Below are positions 62,601-64,000 of a stretch of 64,000 nucleotides of DNA, piece after piece; within the stretch, counting starts at the first letter, position 1, and the number at the start of each line of letters is the position of its first letter. Source of the DNA: Clavelina lepadiformis. Its lineage: Eukaryota > Chordata > Ascidiacea > Aplousobranchia > Clavelinidae. Made by a program: the position numbers and the translations under genes. The notes below the pieces were generated by a model. That model was not told the origin of the DNA, did not search any database, and saw nothing but the letters and a program-made list of their open reading frames with translations. The stretch lies in NCBI RefSeq assembly GCF_947623445.1, contig NC_135240.1, positions 12,152,001 through 12,216,000 on the forward strand, given 5' to 3'.

Positions 62601-63092
62601 ATGTTTCAATAATTGTTTTTGAGATATGTAACCTCAGTCAGCTTATTTTTTATCAAACACCTAATAAATTATTATCATTAAAGCGCCGAGTTGAAAACCT
62701 GGGAAATGTCTTAACTAAATCACTCTCAATATAAAACTTAAAAGCTTTACAGTTAGGTCACATGCAGGCAAATCATTGCTATCTTCATCATTAATTATAT
62801 TACTTAATATAATCGTCACTTACATCCTGACCCCCTATGATAGAAAGAGAATTGAAAGTATAGTATGTATAGGCCTACTCATGTGGGCGACTATGATTAT
62901 ACTAAAAGTTTACTCGAATGTTTTCATAGTTTGACACTTCTATGCTTACCTCCCGGACACCGATGTTAGTACTGTTTGGAACAGAAGATTCGGCTGCATA
63001 AAGATTACAATCTTTCCAGTAGGACCATGTTTCGCCACCTTTTTGGTACCACTGACCATTGGGTTCACAGAACCGATAACCGCTCAAGTTAT
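59691..63092 (-). CDS. class B (secretin-family) GPCR, copy 2, 5' end not seen
   Basis: Seven exons are open and phase-consistent: 62950-63092, 62490-62587, 62083-62326, 61071-61248, 60462-60592, 60149-60379, 59691-59999. The first holds the end of the hormone-receptor domain (GYRFCEPNGQWY with the last two domain cysteines). Then TM1 (VSLLFLVIALFIF), TM2 (RNYIHICLMLSFILR), TM3 with its cysteine and NYFWLLIEGVYLQWY, TM4 (FVLFGWG), loop 2 with CW, TM5 (NFILFINFMRI), TM6 (ALSTLALVTLLGTQHTVFFF), TM7, and the diagnostic GAFTAILYCFRNSEVQTEVK followed by a serine/threonine-rich tail. These receptors bind peptide hormones and signal mainly through Gs. Ligand class cannot be told. The intron after the TM6-7 exon has a GC donor. 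Signal-peptide exons lie beyond 63.1 kb, possibly outside the window. Confidence 0.85.
60705..61023. mobile_element. hAT-type MITE in GPCR copy 2
   Basis: Orthologous in position and sequence to the element at 49855-50171: starts CGGGGCCGGCCTTAGCCC, ends CAGGCCAGCTCCG. Present in both duplication copies. Confidence 0.6.
61391..62036. mobile_element. piggyBac-type MITE, 646 bp, with TTAA target duplications
   Basis: Perfect 13 bp inverted ends CCCTAGAATGGCC and GGCCATTCTAGGG, flanked by TTAA at 61387-61390 and 62037-62040. A subterminal palindrome ACGGGTCCATTGGACCCG occurs at each end (about 61406 and 61977). No transposase; an 85-codon frame inside has no relevant motif. It sits in the intron between the TM2 and TM3 exons of GPCR copy 2. 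The same intron of copy 1 lacks it. Confidence 0.95.
62155..62235 (-). repeat. in-frame tandem repeat in GPCR copy 2 extracellular loop 1
   Basis: Near-identical 27-30 bp units built on GGTGTCGTTGTCGTTGT occur two to three times, encoding repeats of NDNDTLSH or NDNDTLSY on the minus strand. They lengthen the TM2 exon by 36 nt (12 codons) relative to copy 1 and keep the frame. Confidence 0.85.
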
Positions 63093-64000
63093 CTGAAAAT
63101 GACCAAATTTTCGCATGCTTTTGTTTAATGTTATGCCAACAACTATAAGCATAGGAAGACAGAAAATATATTTTCCCACGAAAGTCCACTTCTCCAAAAA
63201 TTGGCTGATTGAATTGGATGAACATTTTATCAATGCAGAAACTAGCATTTAATTATGGTATTTACAGTAGATTTATAAATTCAAAGCAAAACCTAGTTTA
63301 AGTACAAAGACAAAACAACATATCAATTACACTGCTTTTTATATACAGTGCGTTCACTTTAGATTGGTATAATTTTTTTAAAGCTGCTAAACGTATGCAG
63401 CGTATTTTACTGTATTTCAACCTCCATGATCGTGTAGCATACTGCACATAGTAACAGTACAAAATAGATTCTTAATTATGCTCCTATACATTAAGTTTTT
63501 ATGCAGTTTAATGTCAAATTATATGTTGTCTGAACTCATCAAATGAGAAGTGTTGTTTTCAGCAAGCACACGTAAAATGCTTGAGCAAATAATTATCAAA
63601 GTCAAGATTGCCAAAACCAATCGTGCAAAACATGCGTCATATAAAGCTGAGCACGCGAAAAACGACGTGGATTGATAGAGCGCACAGTGCTAATTATCGA
63701 AAGCAAGATGAATATTTTAGGTTAAAAGAAAGATAAATTACAAGAAAAATAACAATAATTACAAGATAAATTACAATAAAAGAAAAATAAATTGATCCGA
63801 TAGCACTATGACGTTGCACGACACAAAACTGAAAATAATTTTCCAAAATTAAAATAAAAACACTAATAGCTTTCGTACAGTTTTTCCTTTAGAAGGATTT
63901 TTGATGCAGTTAATTGGTTTTTTTTTATAAAGAAACTCATTTATGTGTTTTACTTGCTCCTGTTTTATGAAAAATAAAGTCAACTTCACGAGCATATTCT

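Larger units (their letters stand above)
59090..64000. repeat. segmental duplication, copy 2 (GPCR locus)
   Basis: Tandem partner of 48690-53430. Colinear exons and introns in the same orientation, still homologous at the last base of the window, so the unit is at least 4.7 kb and continues beyond the window. Differences are local: the piggyBac MITE and the GACTCGAGTCA-rich insert here, and the 1 kb minisatellite insertion in copy 1. Confidence 0.85.

Noticed and set aside
1..64000. CRISPR arrays, bacterial operons, riboswitches
   Set aside because: The window is a spliced eukaryotic locus. The only regular array is the continuous minisatellite without spacers.
1..64000. tRNA and rRNA genes
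   Set aside because: No convincing A/B box pair with cloverleaf potential and no rRNA-like conserved blocks were seen by eye. A tRNAscan-SE or Infernal run would be decisive.

Overview
The window is eukaryotic and metazoan. Genes are split into many short exons with GT-AG introns, the DNA is AT-rich, and I find about one gene per 7-9 kb. It encodes a HAUS4 augmin subunit, a canopy-family ER protein, secretin-family (class B) GPCRs and two proteins of the patchily distributed DD3-3 family. This combination fits a compact marine invertebrate deuterostome such as a tunicate. The taxon is an inference; nothing in the sequence names it.

Layout. 54-191 holds a possible terminal exon of a gene entering from the left. 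4172-7682 (-) is a 12-exon gene for a 449-residue coiled-coil protein I cannot name. 8719-11060 (+) is a 7-exon canopy (CNPY3/4-type) gene. 12264-21447 (+) is a 15-exon type I membrane protein with two tandem LamG-like domains. 22908-26328 (-) is HAUS4 in 8 exons. 27320-27459 (-) and 30064-30417 (+) are weaker coding candidates. 32247-40958 (-) and 42401-46673 (+) are two DD3-3-family paralogues arranged head to head across a 1.4 kb spacer. One ends in a membrane anchor; the other is secreted. From about 48.7 kb to the right edge lies a tandem segmental duplication of a class B GPCR gene, both copies on the minus strand. Copy 1 (48875-52530) carries frameshifting indels and looks like a pseudogene. 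Copy 2 (59691-63092) is open in every exon seen but lacks its 5' end.

For all seven multi-exon models except the GPCRs, I joined exons by hand at GT-AG (one GC-AG) sites, checked that phases agree, and checked that total coding length divides by three. Start codons and UTRs have no transcript support.

Mobile DNA is abundant and well delimited. It includes a 505 bp foldback element (183 bp arms), a piggyBac-type MITE with TTAA duplications, a palindromic Tc1 derivative with 332 bp arms around a damaged transposase fragment, hAT-type MITEs with 8 bp target duplications, several smaller inverted-repeat elements, and an 8 bp minisatellite of about 69 units. The GPCR duplication is a natural dating tool: one hAT element lies in both copies and so predates duplication, while the piggyBac MITE and another repeat are only in copy 2, and a 1 kb insertion carrying the minisatellite is only in copy 1.

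The item most worth following is the divergent DD3-3 pair, a conserved extracellular family without known function, here present as one anchored and one soluble member.
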